DNA of 64,000 nucleotides from Symbiodinium natans (Eukaryota; Sar; Dinophyceae; Suessiales; Symbiodiniaceae). The position numbers were made by a program, and so were the translations under genes. Below are positions 50,146 through 61,445 of the stretch, piece after piece; the stretch's first letter is position 1; every line of letters begins with the position of its first letter. The notes below the pieces were generated by a model, which saw nothing but the letters and a program-made list of their open reading frames with translations, was not told where the DNA came from and did no database searches. Where the stretch lies: positions 51,001-115,000 of the forward strand of contig CAJNDS010000657.1 of the NCBI GenBank assembly GCA_905221605.1. The letters are read 5' to 3'.

Positions 50146-51255
50146 ACGTGACGTGAGGGCCGGCTTGGTGAGCTCCCCGCATCCGCTGCTGATGATGGCA
50201 TTCTCCTCAAACCTCGCCGAGGGATCTCGGAAACAGAGGCGTTCAGGGTTTAGGGTTTTGGGGCTGAGAGGATTTCCAAGTAAGCGCTTGAACCATGAAG
50301 CTAGGTACGCCTCCCCGCCCCCTCCCCCCCCCCCCCCCCCTCCCAAACCCCAAACCCGGAACCCTAAACCGAAACCCTAAACCCTAAACCCTAAACCCCA
50401 AACCCTAAATAAACCCCTCAACCCTTGACCAGCATGGGAGCCATGGACCAAAACTGAGACGCGAACATCAGCAACGCCAGCGGCTCCAAGCCATCACGCT
50501 CGGCTGCGGCATCTCCAGCTTAGGGTCTCGTAGGGCCTATGGGGGTTTAGGGTTTAGGGTTTAGGGTTTAGGGTTTAGGGTTTAGGGTTAGGGCTAGGGT
50601 TAGGGAGGTTTCTAGCGTTAGGGGGGGTGGGGGGGGGGTTGTAGGGTTTGGAGGGCTTCGGGGCGTTTTGGGCCTTAGGGATGTTTGGGGTATACGCGCT
50701 GTCTGAGCCTCCGGCCTGTGGATGTGGCTTTGCTTGCTGACGAGGCTCTCCGTGGGCTCAAGTAAGGGTTTGGGATTTAGGGTTTAGGAATTAGGGTTTA
50801 GGGGCCTAGGGCGCAGGGCTCAGGGTTGGGGAGTTCGGTGTTTTTTGGCTCAGGGGTAGTGGCATGCTCTGTGCAGCTGTTGCCCTGGGCGTTGGGTTGA
50901 TTGTAACGCCAACCCTAAACCCTAAACCCAAAACCCTTGAGAGATACTCGGGACGCACAGAGGATGCCCTGCGGCCGAGACCGCAGCTCAGACGGGCTCC
51001 TTTGTTCACCCTAGAGGGTGATTGAGCCCAAGGGGGTCCACCTACAAGCCGGTAATAGTTACTCCCAACCTGAAACCCTAACCCCTAAACCCTAAGCCCT
51101 TAACCCTAACTAACCCCAAACCCAGGACAGTCTAAATCCTGGTCGCTTTACGTACTTCAAGATGATATAGGCTCTGGTCCACTTCGTTGGGCGGCTGATC
51201 TTGGCTTTAAGGTTTACATGAGAATGCTTAGGGGTTTAGGGGTCTAGGGGTTTAG

Positions 51256-51257
<2 letters not shown>

Positions 51258-51311
<54 letters not shown>

Positions 51312-51366
51312 TGTGTGTGTGTGGTGGGTGGGTGGGTGGGTGGGTGGGTGGGTGGGTGGGGGGGGT
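51258..51366 (+). repeat. GT microsatellite followed by GGTG array
   Basis: About 30 GT dinucleotides, then about 11 GGTG units, directly attached to a TTTAGGGG block on both sides. Confidence 0.97.
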
Positions 51367-51892
51367 TAAGGGTTTAGGGGGGTTAAGGGTTTATAGGGTT
51401 AAGGATGAACCCACAGCCGGTGTCCATGTTTCGCGGGGCTGGCTGCAGCTCGCTGTGAGACGGCCTCACATGAGCACACCTAGTTGACGATCCTCTTAAG
51501 CCCCAATAGGGAACCTATAACATTTTCCAAGGTCTGCCTCGATACCGAGGAAACATAGCACAACGACTCAGGAGCCATATATCTATACACATATGTATAT
51601 GTGTGTGTGTGTGTATGTATGCGCATGTATATCTATATGTATACACACACCCTGATGCCTACAGGCACAACCCTAAACCCTAAACCCTAAACCGGAAACC
51701 GAAAACCCTAAACCCTAAATCCTACACCGTAGCACATCACATCACGCTGCTAGAGGAAGATCTCGTAGCCGCGCGATGCAGCTTTGTCTTCCATGACATC
51801 GTACCAGTCGTCCTCTCCAGGCCCGTGTGGCGGGTGCTGGCTCTAGGGGTAGTTGAGAGTTTCTGAGCGTTTGGACTTTGGATAAATGTTGG

Positions 51893-51972
51893 GTTTAGGG
51901 TTTAGGGTTTAGGGTTTAGGGTTTAGGGTTTAGGGTTTAGGGTTTAGGGTTTAGGGTTTAGGGTTTAGGGTT
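51893..51972 (+). repeat. TTTAGGG array
   Basis: About 11 plain copies. Confidence 0.95.
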
Positions 51973-52369
51973 ACTGTAAGACCAGCGGGTGAAGCAGTCG
52001 GGCTCCGCGCGTAGGAAGAGGTGCTAAGCAGTCCAAACTAGGAGAACCGTGAAACCGGCAAACCCTATATGTTTGTTTGGTTTTTTTCGTGGGGGGGGGG
52101 GGGGGGGGGGGGGGAGGAGGAATGGAGCTGCTGAGTCAAGACAAGACAAAGATAGAGCCCTGAGACGTTTGGGGTTTTTCGGTTTAGGGATCCAAAACCC
52201 GAAGCCCTAAGGCCTAAGCCCTAAACCCTAAAAGCCCTGAACCCTAAAAGCCCTTGGGGTTGAGCACTTTTGTGTCCAGGGCTTGGGAGTCGCAGGAGTC
52301 AAAGGGCTCACTGCGGTCCTCATTCGCGTTCAGGCAGGCATCCATAGCCTGGCACTTTGATGATCGCTT

Positions 52370-52695
52370 TTAGGGTCGAGGGTTAAAGGGTTAAAGGGTT
52401 AAAGGGTTTAGGGTTTAGGGTTAAAGGTTAAAGGGTTTAGGGTTCAAGGGTTTCGGGTTGTAGAGTTTTTAGGTTGTAGGGTTTTTGGGGTTTTTGGGGT
52501 TTTAGGGTTTTAGGGTTTAGGGTTTTAGGGTTTTCGGGTTTCAGGGTTTTAGGGTTTTAGGGCTTTAGGGTTTTAGGGTTTTAGGGTTTTAGGGTTTTAG
52601 GGTTTCAGGGCTTTAGGGCTTTAGGGCTTTAGGGCTTCAGGGTGTCAGGTTGAGGGTTTTAGGGTTGAAGGTTTAGGGTTTTTTAGGGTTTAGGA
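52370..52695 (+). repeat. Mixed TTTAGGG/TTTTAGGG/TTAAAGGG array
   Basis: More than 300 bases without unique sequence, built of blocks of different variants (GGGTTAAA, GGGTTTTA, GGGCTTTA). Confidence 0.9.
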
Positions 52696-52818
52696 ATACT
52701 AAACTTCCCCAACTCCGCATCGGCCTTGTTGAACCCCGCGGCTTGCGGGTCCAGGGCGTCATTTTCCATCTCCTGAGCCCAAGCTTCTGTGTGGACTCTC
52801 CAACACCCCCGATGACGG

Positions 52819-52945
52819 TTTAGGGTTTAGGGTTTAGGGTTTAGGGTTTGGGGTTTAGGGTTTAGGGTTTAGGGTTTAGGGTTTGGGGTTTGGGGTTTGG
52901 GGTTTGGGGTTTGGGGTTTGGGGTTTGGGGTTTAGGGTTTAGGGC
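52819..52945 (+). repeat. TTTAGGG array with TTTGGGG core
   Basis: About eight copies of TTTGGGG lie inside a TTTAGGG array. Confidence 0.95.
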
Positions 52946-53032
52946 ATTAAATTCACTACGCTACCCCCTACATCTTAAGCTCTCCGAATTTGCCTCATAC
53001 CCTACATGCCCCCACAAGACACCCTAAACCCC

Positions 53033-53168
53033 AGGACTAGGCCCAAGAGTAACGTAGGAATAAAGAGGGCGCTCTTTTGGGGCCCATTTTGGGTTTACCT
53101 AAAAGGGCTGATAAGAGAACCTAAATAACCCACCCACAAAGGGAATAATATTGAATAAGGGCCTGGTC
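53033..53168. mobile_element. Diverged element of the 30118 family
   Basis: GGACTAGGCCCAAGAGTAACGTAGGAATAAAGAGGG at the left and AAGGGCCTGGTCCTAGTG at the right correspond to the ends of the 30118-30239 element. Confidence 0.65.
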
Positions 53169-53811
53169 CTAGTGTTTCAAACCCTAAACCCTAAACCCTA
53201 AACCCTAAACCCTAAACCCTAAACCCATGGGATTCCTGTTGACATTGCGACAACCCGTAAGGAACCCCCAGAGTAAAAGGGCCGTAAGTTTCAAGAGGCC
53301 CGAATCCGCCTGAACAAGCCTTAGTTGCCAGATTACCCTAAACCCTAAACCCTAAACCATAAACCCTAACCCCTAAACCCTAAACCCTAAAAGGCTTTAG
53401 GCCCGAACAGGCAGAGGCCTTGTTCTCGAGATTCCTAATTCTTCTCCTTCAACACTTCACGCAACACAATCCCTCCTGCCAAATTTCAGATTGTAGGGTT
53501 TAGGGTTTAGGGTTTAGGGATATTAATGGGCCCTGTGATTAACCTTCAGAAGCTCCCAGAGGACTTGCCGGAAGCTTGACGCACCCACGCCTCGATGAGG
53601 CTGATGGCATCCTCCCAAAGTCCGCCCCACCTTCCACCCGCCAGGGCGCTGCTTCGGCTTTTTAGGGTTTAGGGTTTAGGGTTTAGGGTTTAGGGTTTAG
53701 GGTTTAGGGTTTAGGGTTTAGGGTTTAGGGCCCAACTCCGAAACTTTCTGGCATTCCCGAGATTGAGGCGCCTGCTTCATTGGAATAAGCACTGTGGAGG
53801 GCTTATGTTAT

Positions 53812-53930
53812 ACCCTAAACCCTAAACCCTAAACCCTAAACCCTAAACCCTAAACCCTAAACCCTAAACCCTAAACCCTAAACCCTAAACCCTAAACCCT
53901 AAACCCTAACCCTAAACCCTGAACCCTTAT
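53812..53930 (-). repeat. CCCTAAA array, about 16 copies
   Basis: Regular. Confidence 0.95.
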
Positions 53931-54216
53931 GACTAGGTAGGGGTTACGGGGGGACAGCAATGGTGAGTTGACCCTAAGAATCCTAAGCCCAAAGCCCGAA
54001 ACCAAAAACCCCAAACCCTACAGTATAAATCCTCTATAGTGTAAAGCATATTAGGGAACCTTGGTTGCATGGAACCCCCCTCTTTTAAGGAGAGTATAAG
54101 GTTTGGGGAGTTTCGGGTTTGGGCTCCAGGCCAACCTACAGCCCTCTGAACAAATGATCTGGAATATCATCCACTTAAACCCAATAAGGGAAAATCTAGA
54201 ACACATGACGTAGGGG

Positions 54217-54332
54217 TTATATTTCTTGTGCTCCCAAAAGGACACCCAAGGTATACACTCACCAATAGTAAAAGGAATCTTATGTTCACTCACCAAAAAC
54301 AGCAATATAAACCCTGCTTCATATCCCACGGG
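54217..54332. mobile_element. Repeat element shared with 11036-11120
   Basis: Same motif order as at 11036, with the ACTCACCAA segment present twice. Directly left (54130-54213) is a copy of the 31019 family. Confidence 0.7.
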
Positions 54333-54509
54333 GGCTACCCTGTTCTCATTCACTGTACGCTGCAGAAGCCTACGCACTTTGTAGAACCCACGAAGCCGCT
54401 GAGCCCGAGAAAGGAATCCAGGAAAGCATTCCTTCTTCTCCAGCCTGCACCCAAAACCCCTTAATGAAGGAATATATACCCTAATTTATACTACGGATCC
54501 TTGTTAGGA

Positions 54510-54745
54510 AATCCTAAACCCTAAACCCTATAAACCCTATAAACCCTATAGACCCTATAAACCCTATAAACCCTATAAACCCTTTTAGCCCTATACACCC
54601 TATAAACCCTATAAACCCTATAAACCCTTTCAACCCTATAAGCCCTATAAACCCTATAAACCCTATAAACTCTATAAACCCTGTAAAACCTATAATCCCT
54701 ATAATCCCTATAAACCCTATAAACCCTATAAACCCTAAACCCTAA
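54510..54745 (-). repeat. CCCTATAAA nonamer array, about 24 copies
   Basis: The telomere-type unit has gained TA to become a 9-base unit, amplified over 220 bases with few changes, bordered on both sides by plain CCCTAAA. Confidence 0.95.
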
Positions 54746-55512
54746 GGCGAATCCTAAGAACTCTAAACGAAATCAAGATCGACGAGGCCCTGTGCTCGGA
54801 TATTTCAACATCCCAATGAACATACGTGCGAACCTTAGGGTTTAGGGTTTAGGGTTTGGGGTTTGGGGTTCGGGGTTTGGGGTTAAGGGTTTAGGGTTTA
54901 GGGTTGTTTAAGCAATCAATCAAGACCGTAGGTTGCAGAATACACGACCCAAACAAGCCATTCAAGTCAATTCGCGCCCGAGATTCCCGAAACCCCCCCG
55001 AACCCTAAACCCTAAACCCTAAACCCTAAACCCTAAACCCTAAATCCCACCTGCAGGCATGAAGAGCATCCTGGTAGGTCGCCTTGCGCGTGGGGAGGTT
55101 CGAACCTGGCTGATAGACATCCAAGGCGTTGCCCGGAATTCTAGGGTTTGAGGTTTAGGGTTTAGGGTTTAGGGTTTAGGGTTCAGGGCTTATAGGGTTC
55201 AGGGTTTAGGGTTTAGGGTTTGTACTCCAAGATCACATGCTCTGAAGCCCAAGAAGGGTGTGGGGTGCTTGTGGGGTGGCTACAAACCCAAACACCAAAC
55301 CCCAAACCCTAAATCCTAAACCCCAAACCCTACATCCTAAACCACACGAACGCAGCTGCCATGCATCGTCAGCCCTCACAGCCCAATTAATCAAACGCGA
55401 CAAGCCACGCAGGACCTCCCCCCTCCCCCCTTTCCCCAGCCCGGGGACTGCAATTACCCCTTAATTCAGGAAAAATCGAGAAGTTCTGCTGCTATCATTT
55501 GAAAGACGTTCC

Positions 55513-55626
55513 TCAATTCAAGGGGGGTAATGGAGTACACCCGAACCCCCTCTGCTGACAAAGGCAGCCAAGGCCCAAACGCTGCATCTCTCGAAGCAGG
55601 TCGACGGTGAGCTGCCATTGCCGGTC
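55513..55626 (-). CDS. Gene 3, PPR exon (second half of the motif)
   Basis: After acceptor ATCGAAG it reads DRQWQLTVDLLREMQRLGL, the second helix of a pentatricopeptide motif. The frame continues to TGA at 55513, but the last 18 residues (GCLCQQRGFGC...) do not look like PPR, so a GC donor near 55568 (CTTG then GCTGCC) is probable and the true exon may be 55569-55626. PPR proteins bind organelle RNA; they are abundant in dinoflagellates. Confidence 0.7.
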   Translation of the reverse strand, partial: DRQWQLTVDLLREMQRLGLGCLCQQRGFGCTPLPPLN

Positions 55627-56073
55627 CTTCGATAAGGACGGCTTCGCGCAAAAAGGCGGATTGCTACGTCCATTGAGATTCTGGGGCCGGCGAGTCAAGA
55701 TTCTCACCCCTATGGTTTCCTCCCAGTTCAACAGGAGGTGTGAAAGAGGTGGCGCTGTCGAGTAGATGAAGGAGGAGGAGGAGGCGGAGGAGGAGGAGGC
55801 GGAGCAGGAGAGTAGTAGCAATGAAATCATGACGATATTTCATGCCGCCGCCCCGCCGCCGCCGCTGCTGGTGCTGGTGTTTGTGCCGTTGCCCGTCGCC
55901 AATGACGTTGTATCGTTGTCGTTGTCGTTGTTTTTGTTGTTGCGGTTGCGGTTGCGGTTGCGTTTGCATTTGCGTTTGCGGTTGCTCTTTTTGTTGCCGT
56001 CGCCGTCGCCGTCGCCGTCGTCGTCGCCGCCGGCGCCGTCGCTGTTCTCGTTGGTAGTGCTACTGTCGCTGTC
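55627..56073 (-). other. Gene 3, intron (GA-AG, AAGGAC at both ends), 447 bases
   Basis: Donor TGTGCCAAG then GACAGCG; acceptor TATCGAAG then GACCGG. AAGGAC stands at both sides. Removing it joins TFHWAMTGCAK to DRQWQLTVDLLREM and completes a 35-residue PPR motif. It contains no telomere block but a 200-base low-complexity part (GTTGCG and GCC/GTC repeats, 55850-56040) that happens to be open and creates a false long frame. Confidence 0.75.
55766..56045. repeat. Tri- and hexanucleotide low-complexity tract
   Basis: GGA/GGC repeats at 55766-55808 and GTTGTC, GTTGCG and GTCGCC repeats at 55905-56040. They give frames of 180 codons on both strands that should not be taken as proteins. Confidence 0.9.
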
Positions 56074-56190
56074 CTTGGCACACCCAGTCATGGCCCAGTG
56101 GAAGGTCTCCGTATCCGGCACGAGCTCCCGGTCCTCAAGGCGGCTGCAGTCGCTGCTCTTTGTCCAACAAACGATACGAACCTCAAGCTC
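56074..56190 (-). CDS. Gene 3, PPR exon (first half of the motif)
   Basis: Minus strand ends DRELVPDTETFHWAMTGCAK, the end of one PPR motif (ELVPD) and the first helix of the next (TETFHWAMTGCAK). The same frame is open upstream to 56406 (EVRIVCWTKSSDCSRLEDRE and beyond), but that part does not show PPR features, so an acceptor before about 56190 is likely (TCTCCAG at 56217 or CATCAG at 56203 are options). Confidence 0.7.
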
Positions 56191-56399
56191 ATCTCTGATG
56201 GCACCGTCCCTGGAGAAGACACCCCTCACCAAAGTGCAGCAGACCCTACTCTTCCGAGCCCTCCCCCCAACTCCGAGATACTCAGTTGGAGTCACTTCAG
56301 CCTGAATGCAACTGTTACAAAACTTAGCAAAAGAAGAAACAAGCAAGTGTAAAGGGCGTCGGCTGTAGGGTTGCGGGCAGGAACAAAGTGGCACATAGC

Positions 56400-56880
56400 G
56401 GCTCATTTAACTAGAAAAGGCAGTTTGTGTCATTTGGGGTACATAGACTATTGCATAATTATAGAAAGTAAAAGAATAAATTGAAAAAAGTATACTTATA
56501 GTACATTCCGGAGATACTGTTCCTATCTACTTAGCCTTCTGGATGGTCCGTGGAACATGCTCTGACGGTGCCTTCATCTGGCTGAAGACCATCAGAGCAC
56601 GTGGCCTCTTCAAGAACGCGTCGGCAAGTAAAGGGCTTCTCACAAATTGTAAGTCTCTGCGCCATTCTCGGCTTGATTTCCGAAAAGACCATACTACGTA
56701 AGGTTTTCAAGTTTTTTCGAGCTTATGGGTTAAATTCGCACGCACTCGCGCGCACAGGAAAATGTGCAACAATGATATCCGCGTGGTGGGTGATCCGTGA
56801 GACCTGGTTGAAGGCAAAGTCTCCTATGCAACAAACACTCTTGCAGTTGAAAAACCGTGAGAATACAAGGTAAACCCTCA
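56400..56880. other. AT-richer unique stretch
   Basis: About 480 bases without telomere repeats. It holds a hairpin at 56558-56601 (TGCTCTGACGGT...ACCATCAGAGCA). A plus-strand 90-codon frame (56601-56873) has no supporting context. Confidence 0.4.
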
Positions 56881-56973
56881 GGGTCCATGCACCTTTTGGT
56901 TCTTGGGCCTTAAAGAGCTTCCTATACTCGTTGCTTGAGAGTCCAAGTATAAGCGATGCAGCTACATGGACCG
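56880..56973. mobile_element. Inverted-repeat element (AAGGGTCCATGTAC family, diverged)
   Basis: AGGGTCCATGCACC at the left, GCTACATGGACCGT at the right, and TTGGGCCTTAAAGAG inside, matching 9419-9520. Confidence 0.65.
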
Positions 56974-56984
56974 TAAGGCAAACA

Positions 56985-57205
56985 TGTCAGCTGCACCATT
57001 GCTTCTTGACCTTCTCGCTGAGTGCGCGGACGGCAGCAGCGAAGGCGGGTGCCTTGGGGTGGAGGTGGGAGGAGATTTCTGGGTCTTTCTAAATCCGCCG
57101 AGGCCTCGGGCCGTAGGTGTCTTGGTAGCAGAAAGCGGGGACCCTCTACCCCCACCGCTCCAGCAATGGACCAATGTTTCGCCACTCCCCACATTTGGGG
57201 TCGGT
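56985..57205. other. Island open on both strands, possible exon
   Basis: The plus strand reads ANMSAAPLLLDLLAECADGS then SEGGCLGVEVGGDFWVFLNP; two minus frames are also open over the same bases. Strand unsettled. Confidence 0.3.
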
Positions 57206-57619
57206 TTTTGAGTCTGCGCGTAAACCCTAAACCCTAAACCCTGAACCCTGAACCCTAAACCCTAAACCCTAAACGAAGTTTCTGAACGCCCTGAAGCCGA
57301 ACAGCACCTTCACACCCGATCTCTGGTTTAAGAGTTGCCTCGTCGCTGGTCAGGCCCAGGTCACGTTGCGTTAAAAGTAAGGGGCCTTTTTGGGTCCGAC
57401 TTTTCGTGCGGCACCCTTATAGTAAGGACCCGAAAAAGGCACCCAAATTTAGAGAACCCTAAACCCTAAACCCTAAACCCTAAACCCTAGACCCTAAGCT
57501 TTAAACCCTCAACCCCAGACATTCTAGATGCATGTGGGCTCTAACGCTCTGTTCAGGGGCCTACCTGGGAGCCCCAAAGTGGCCGCAAGAATGGACGGGA
57601 TTTCCAGAGTCTTCCTGTT

Positions 57620-57745
57620 GGTTGGTAGGGAATGAGGGAATGAGGTACCCTATGATATCCCCCCATATACGTATACATGTATATATATATATATACCCTT
57701 TAAGGGGTTATATAGGGTACCTCATTGCCCCATTCCCTACTAACC
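57620..57745. mobile_element. Inverted-repeat element, 126 bases (GGTTGGTAGGGAATGAGG ends)
   Basis: GGTTGGTAGGGAATGAGGGA...GAGGTACCCTAT at the left faces ATAGGGTACCTCATTGCCCC...ATTCCCTACTAACC at the right, with a TA-rich centre. A half copy (GTTCTTAGTAGGGAATGAAG...GGGTACCTCATAGGG) is at 21228-21268. Confidence 0.85.
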
Positions 57746-58631
57746 ATCAGTAAGGGGTAAGAAGGGTTCAGTCCATCACGTCTTTATACCGCCCGTGGAG
57801 GTCAGAAACTCTCCTGCGCCTTAGGGTTTAGGGTTTAGGGATTAGGGTTTAGGGTTTAAGGTTGGGGGGTTAGGGTTGAGGGTTGTTTAGGGTTTAGGGT
57901 TGACAGGTTTTAGGGTACCTGCCCATGGGGACTCAAAACCAGTGGCAAAGCATGCGCAGGTAGTCTAGATTCTCGGCTCGTCCGTCTCCCTGCCTACCCA
58001 CTGCAGCACTATAAGCTTAACACCTGTAAACACAAGAAACCCTAAAGCCCTAAAGCCCTAACCTTAATGCCTATATAAACCCCAAAGCCCAAAAACCCTA
58101 AACAAACTCAACCCTACCCCTACCCAGACCCCCCCAAACCCCATCTGGCAACAGCCGGAAAAGCGCCAAACCTCAAACCCACAGCTTGAACCTCGAGTCG
58201 CACAGCTAGAGGCCTAAACCCATAAGCCCTAAACCCCTAAACCCCTTACAAGGGACTAAGATATTATTAGGGTTTAGGGTTTAGGGTTTAGGGTTTAGGG
58301 TTTAGGGTTTAGCCTAAACCCAAAACCCCAAAACCCCCAAACCCCTGTAAGCGCTATCCTGGAATTCCGAGTCGAGAGTCGCTGCACCCAACCCGAAACC
58401 AAGGTCCTTGAGGGAGGGTTTAGGGTTGAGGGCTTGGGGTTTGAGCTCTAAACCCTAAACCCTAAACCCTAACCCCTAAACCCTAAACCCTACACCCTAA
58501 ACCTTAAGGATCTCATACACAATCAAGGCCCGGACCCCAGGATCGAAGGTCAGGTCGTCCATCTCCGTGAGGAAGTCTAAGGACTGGCCGCGAGGGAGCA
58601 CATCTCTTCTAGGGTTCTTAAGGGAGGGTTA

Positions 58632-58706
58632 GGGGTTTAGGGTTTAGGGTTTAGGGTTTAGGGTTTAGGGTGTAGGGTGTAGGGTGTAGGGTTTAGGGTT
58701 TAGGGT
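58632..58706 (+). repeat. TTTAGGG array with GTGTAGG units
   Basis: Directly left of the inverted repeat at 58705-58811. Confidence 0.9.
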
Positions 58707-58811
58707 TCTTAAGGGAGGGGGATTCAAGGGGGGTCCTGAGGCTCCCTAAGCTTCTTTAAGGTTCCCTAGGTACCTACCCCCCATTGAATCGAACCCCCCG
58801 CGCTTAAGAAC
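58705..58811. mobile_element. Inverted-repeat element (GTTCTTAAGGGAGGGGG ends)
   Basis: GTTCTTAAGGGAGGGGGATT at the left faces AATCGAACCCCCCGCGCTTAAGAAC at the right; the centre CTCCCTAAGCTTCTTTAAGG...CCTAGGTACCTACC also occurs near 11660-11720 and, inverted, near 42440-42480. Confidence 0.75.
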
Positions 58812-59384
58812 ACTATAACATTCTGTGGGCCCCAGGGTTGAGGGTTTAGGGTTTGCAAAGGTTTAGGGTTTAGGGCTCTGGGCTTAGGGTTAGGGTTTGG
58901 GAAAGGCTTCGGGTTTAGGGTTTAGGGCTTCGAGTTTCGGGATTGGGGGTTTCGGGTTTAGGGTTTCGTGCCTTCGGGCTTAGGGTTTGGGGCTTAGGAT
59001 TCCGGGTTGAGAGTTTCGGGGTTAGGCTTAGGGTTCAGAGTTGCAAAAATGCAGGAGCCCCTAAACCCCAAACCCTAGACTCTAAACCCTAAACCCTAAA
59101 CCCTAAACCCTAAAGAGTTTCGGGATTAGGGCTTCGGGGTTGGGTTTTGGGGCTTTGGGTTTCAGGATGTTTCAGGGTTTCCTAGCCACGCCCTCTGACA
59201 AAACCGCAGGAGCCCCTAAACCCTAAACCCTAAACCCCAAACCCCAAACCCTAAACCCTAACCCTAAACCCTAAACCCTAAACCCTAGACCCCAAAACGC
59301 GGCCTTCTGCCACTTGCCCCGGCGGCCCCACCTGAGCTCTCGGCACATGCCATGCTGCAAGACACCCACCAGGGTTCAGGATCT

Positions 59385-59552
59385 CTAGGGTTTAGGGTTA
59401 GGGTTTCAGGTTTAGGGTTTAGGGGTTTAGGGGTTTAGGGGTTTAGGGGTTTAGGGCTTAGGGGCTTAGGGGTTTAGGGGTTTAGGGGTTTAGGGGTTTA
59501 GGTGTTTAGGGGTTTAGGGGATTAGGGGCTTAGGGGCTTAGGGGTTTAACTA
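59385..59552 (+). repeat. TTTAGGGG octamer array
   Basis: About 17 octamers, some with CTTAGGGG. Confidence 0.9.
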
Positions 59553-60233
59553 GGGTTTACCCAACAACCGTAACACCTTCAACCCCGAAAGCCCTACAGC
59601 CCTGAAGCCCTAAAAACTCTAGCACACCAGCGCCTAAAACCCTAACACCCTAACATCCCTAAACACCCTAAACACCCTAAACCCTAAACCCTAAACACCC
59701 TAAACCCTAAACCCTAAACACCCTAAACCCTAAACCCCCTGAAACCCTAGAAACATAAACCTGCCAGGTTCGCGATTCCAAGTGCCCTTCAGGGTTCAGG
59801 ATCCAAATGCACCAGATCCCCCTTTTGTGTTGGCTTCAGATAGCGGTTTAGGGTTTATGGTTTAGGGTTTAGGGTTCAGGGTTTAGGGTTCAGGGTTTAG
59901 GGTTCAGGGTTTAGGGTTATAGGGTTTGGGGTTGTCAAGTCTCCGCTCACACTGTCGAGTCATGGCGTGCAGGCGTTGTGGGGCTCTATCGCGCGAGCAA
60001 AGTTGGAGGGTTAGGGTTTAGGGTTGGGAGTTTGGGTTTTGGGGGGACCACCTTCACAAAAACTTTGGTCAAAATCGAGCGTTCATGGACACACAGTTGT
60101 CACCAGCCGGTCTGACTTGGACCCTAAACCCTAAACCCTAAACCCCAAACTAAGAGATGGGCTTCAGGATCTCTTGCTCGTAGGCCTTCTTCAAGCCTCA
60201 GCAAGGCTTACTTTAAGAACCCCAAGCCTACTT

Positions 60234-60390
60234 TGGTTTAGGGTTTAGGGTTTAGGGTTTAGGGTTTAGGGTTTAGGGTTTAGGGTTTAGGGTTTAGGGT
60301 TTAGGGTTTAGGGTTTAGGGTTTAGGGTTTAGGGTTTAGGGCTTAGATTGTAGGGTTTAGGGTTCAGGGTTTTGGGCTTAGGGTTTAGGG
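60234..60390 (+). repeat. TTTAGGG array, about 18 copies
   Basis: Plain array with a worn right end. Confidence 0.95.
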
Positions 60391-60519
60391 CTAAACACCC
60401 TTAGGCTTGGGTCGAAGGTTCAGCGTGATTCAATGCGATTTAGTTGCTGCTTCTTGGTAGGGATTTTGGACAACAGGGTCCCTACAGGTCCTGTACAGGA
60501 GGGGGGGGGGGGTGCGCTT

Positions 60520-60677
60520 CGGGCATAGGATTTGGGGGTTTTAGGGTAGAGGCATTCGTCCGAGATGCTCACTTGCAGAATGAGAAGAAAGAAAAGCAGG
60601 GCGAGCGTCTTGCCGATTGATCCTGATTCATGCCCTGCAGTCTCACCCTGCCAAGCTAGAAACCACATGCCGGCCAC
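60520..60677 (-). CDS. Candidate exon with a membrane or signal segment
   Basis: The minus-strand frame from ATG at 60677 contains GKTLALLFFLLILQVSISDE, a single hydrophobic helix of about 16 residues that could be a signal anchor. Downstream the frame becomes Pro-rich at a G run (60500-60511), so the exon probably ends before it. No junction shown. Confidence 0.3.
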
Positions 60678-61315
60678 CCGCCCAACACTGTTTGGGGTTT
60701 AGGGTTAAGCTGCAAACCCTAAACCGCCGAAGTTCTTAGAGTTTCGGCTTTTGGTTCAAGGGTTAGGGTCCTGCCTGGGATTCTACAAGAAAAGGAGTAG
60801 ACTCTAGCACAAATGAAAGGAAGAACCCAAACCCTCAATTAAAAACCTTAACCCTTGACCAAAGCTCTAATCCTCGACACCTAAACACCCTCAAGCCTGA
60901 ACCCCCCCCATCTGTAGAGCCCGAAGACTTGAACGGCTTAGATGGGGAGCTCGAGCTGAGAGGCTCCTCTGCTAGGGTTTAGGGTTTTAGGGTTTGGGGT
61001 TTAGGGTTTTAGGGTTTTATGGTTTAGGGTTTAGGGTTCAGGGCAGGAAGAAGGGAATTCTTTTGGCTGAATAGGGCCTAAGGAAACATCCTTCACCTAG
61101 GGAAGAAGGTATGACGGGGCAGGGGTCGGTGGTTTCATGTCGATAAACCTCAAACCCCAGACCCTAAACCCCAAACCCCTAAACCCTAAACCCTAAACCC
61201 TAACCCTCAAGGGCTTTTGGGAGGTGAGGAGGGTGCCTTTCTGGGGCGGGCGCTTTCTAAAGTGCTGGCATACTCCGGCTGCGAAAGCTCGCCTTCCTGG
61301 ATCCTGGATACTGGG

Positions 61316-61445
61316 TTTGGGGTTTAGGGTTTAGGGTTTAGGGTGTAGGGTTTAGGGTTTAGGGTGTAGGGTTTAGGGTTTGGGGTTTGAGTTGGGTTTA
61401 TAGGGTTTAAGGGTTGAGGGCTTTTGGGTATCGGGTTTCGGGGTT
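61316..61445 (+). repeat. TTTAGGG array, worn right half
   Basis: Plain units with GTGTAGG variants. Confidence 0.9.

Noticed and set aside
55085-55115. tRNA T-loop-like GGTTCGAACC
   Set aside because: It is a palindrome with no cloverleaf around it.
55766-56406. Single proteins of 179 (plus) or 188 (minus) residues
   Set aside because: The middle is a low-complexity intron. Only the two minus-strand ends make sense, as halves of one PPR motif.
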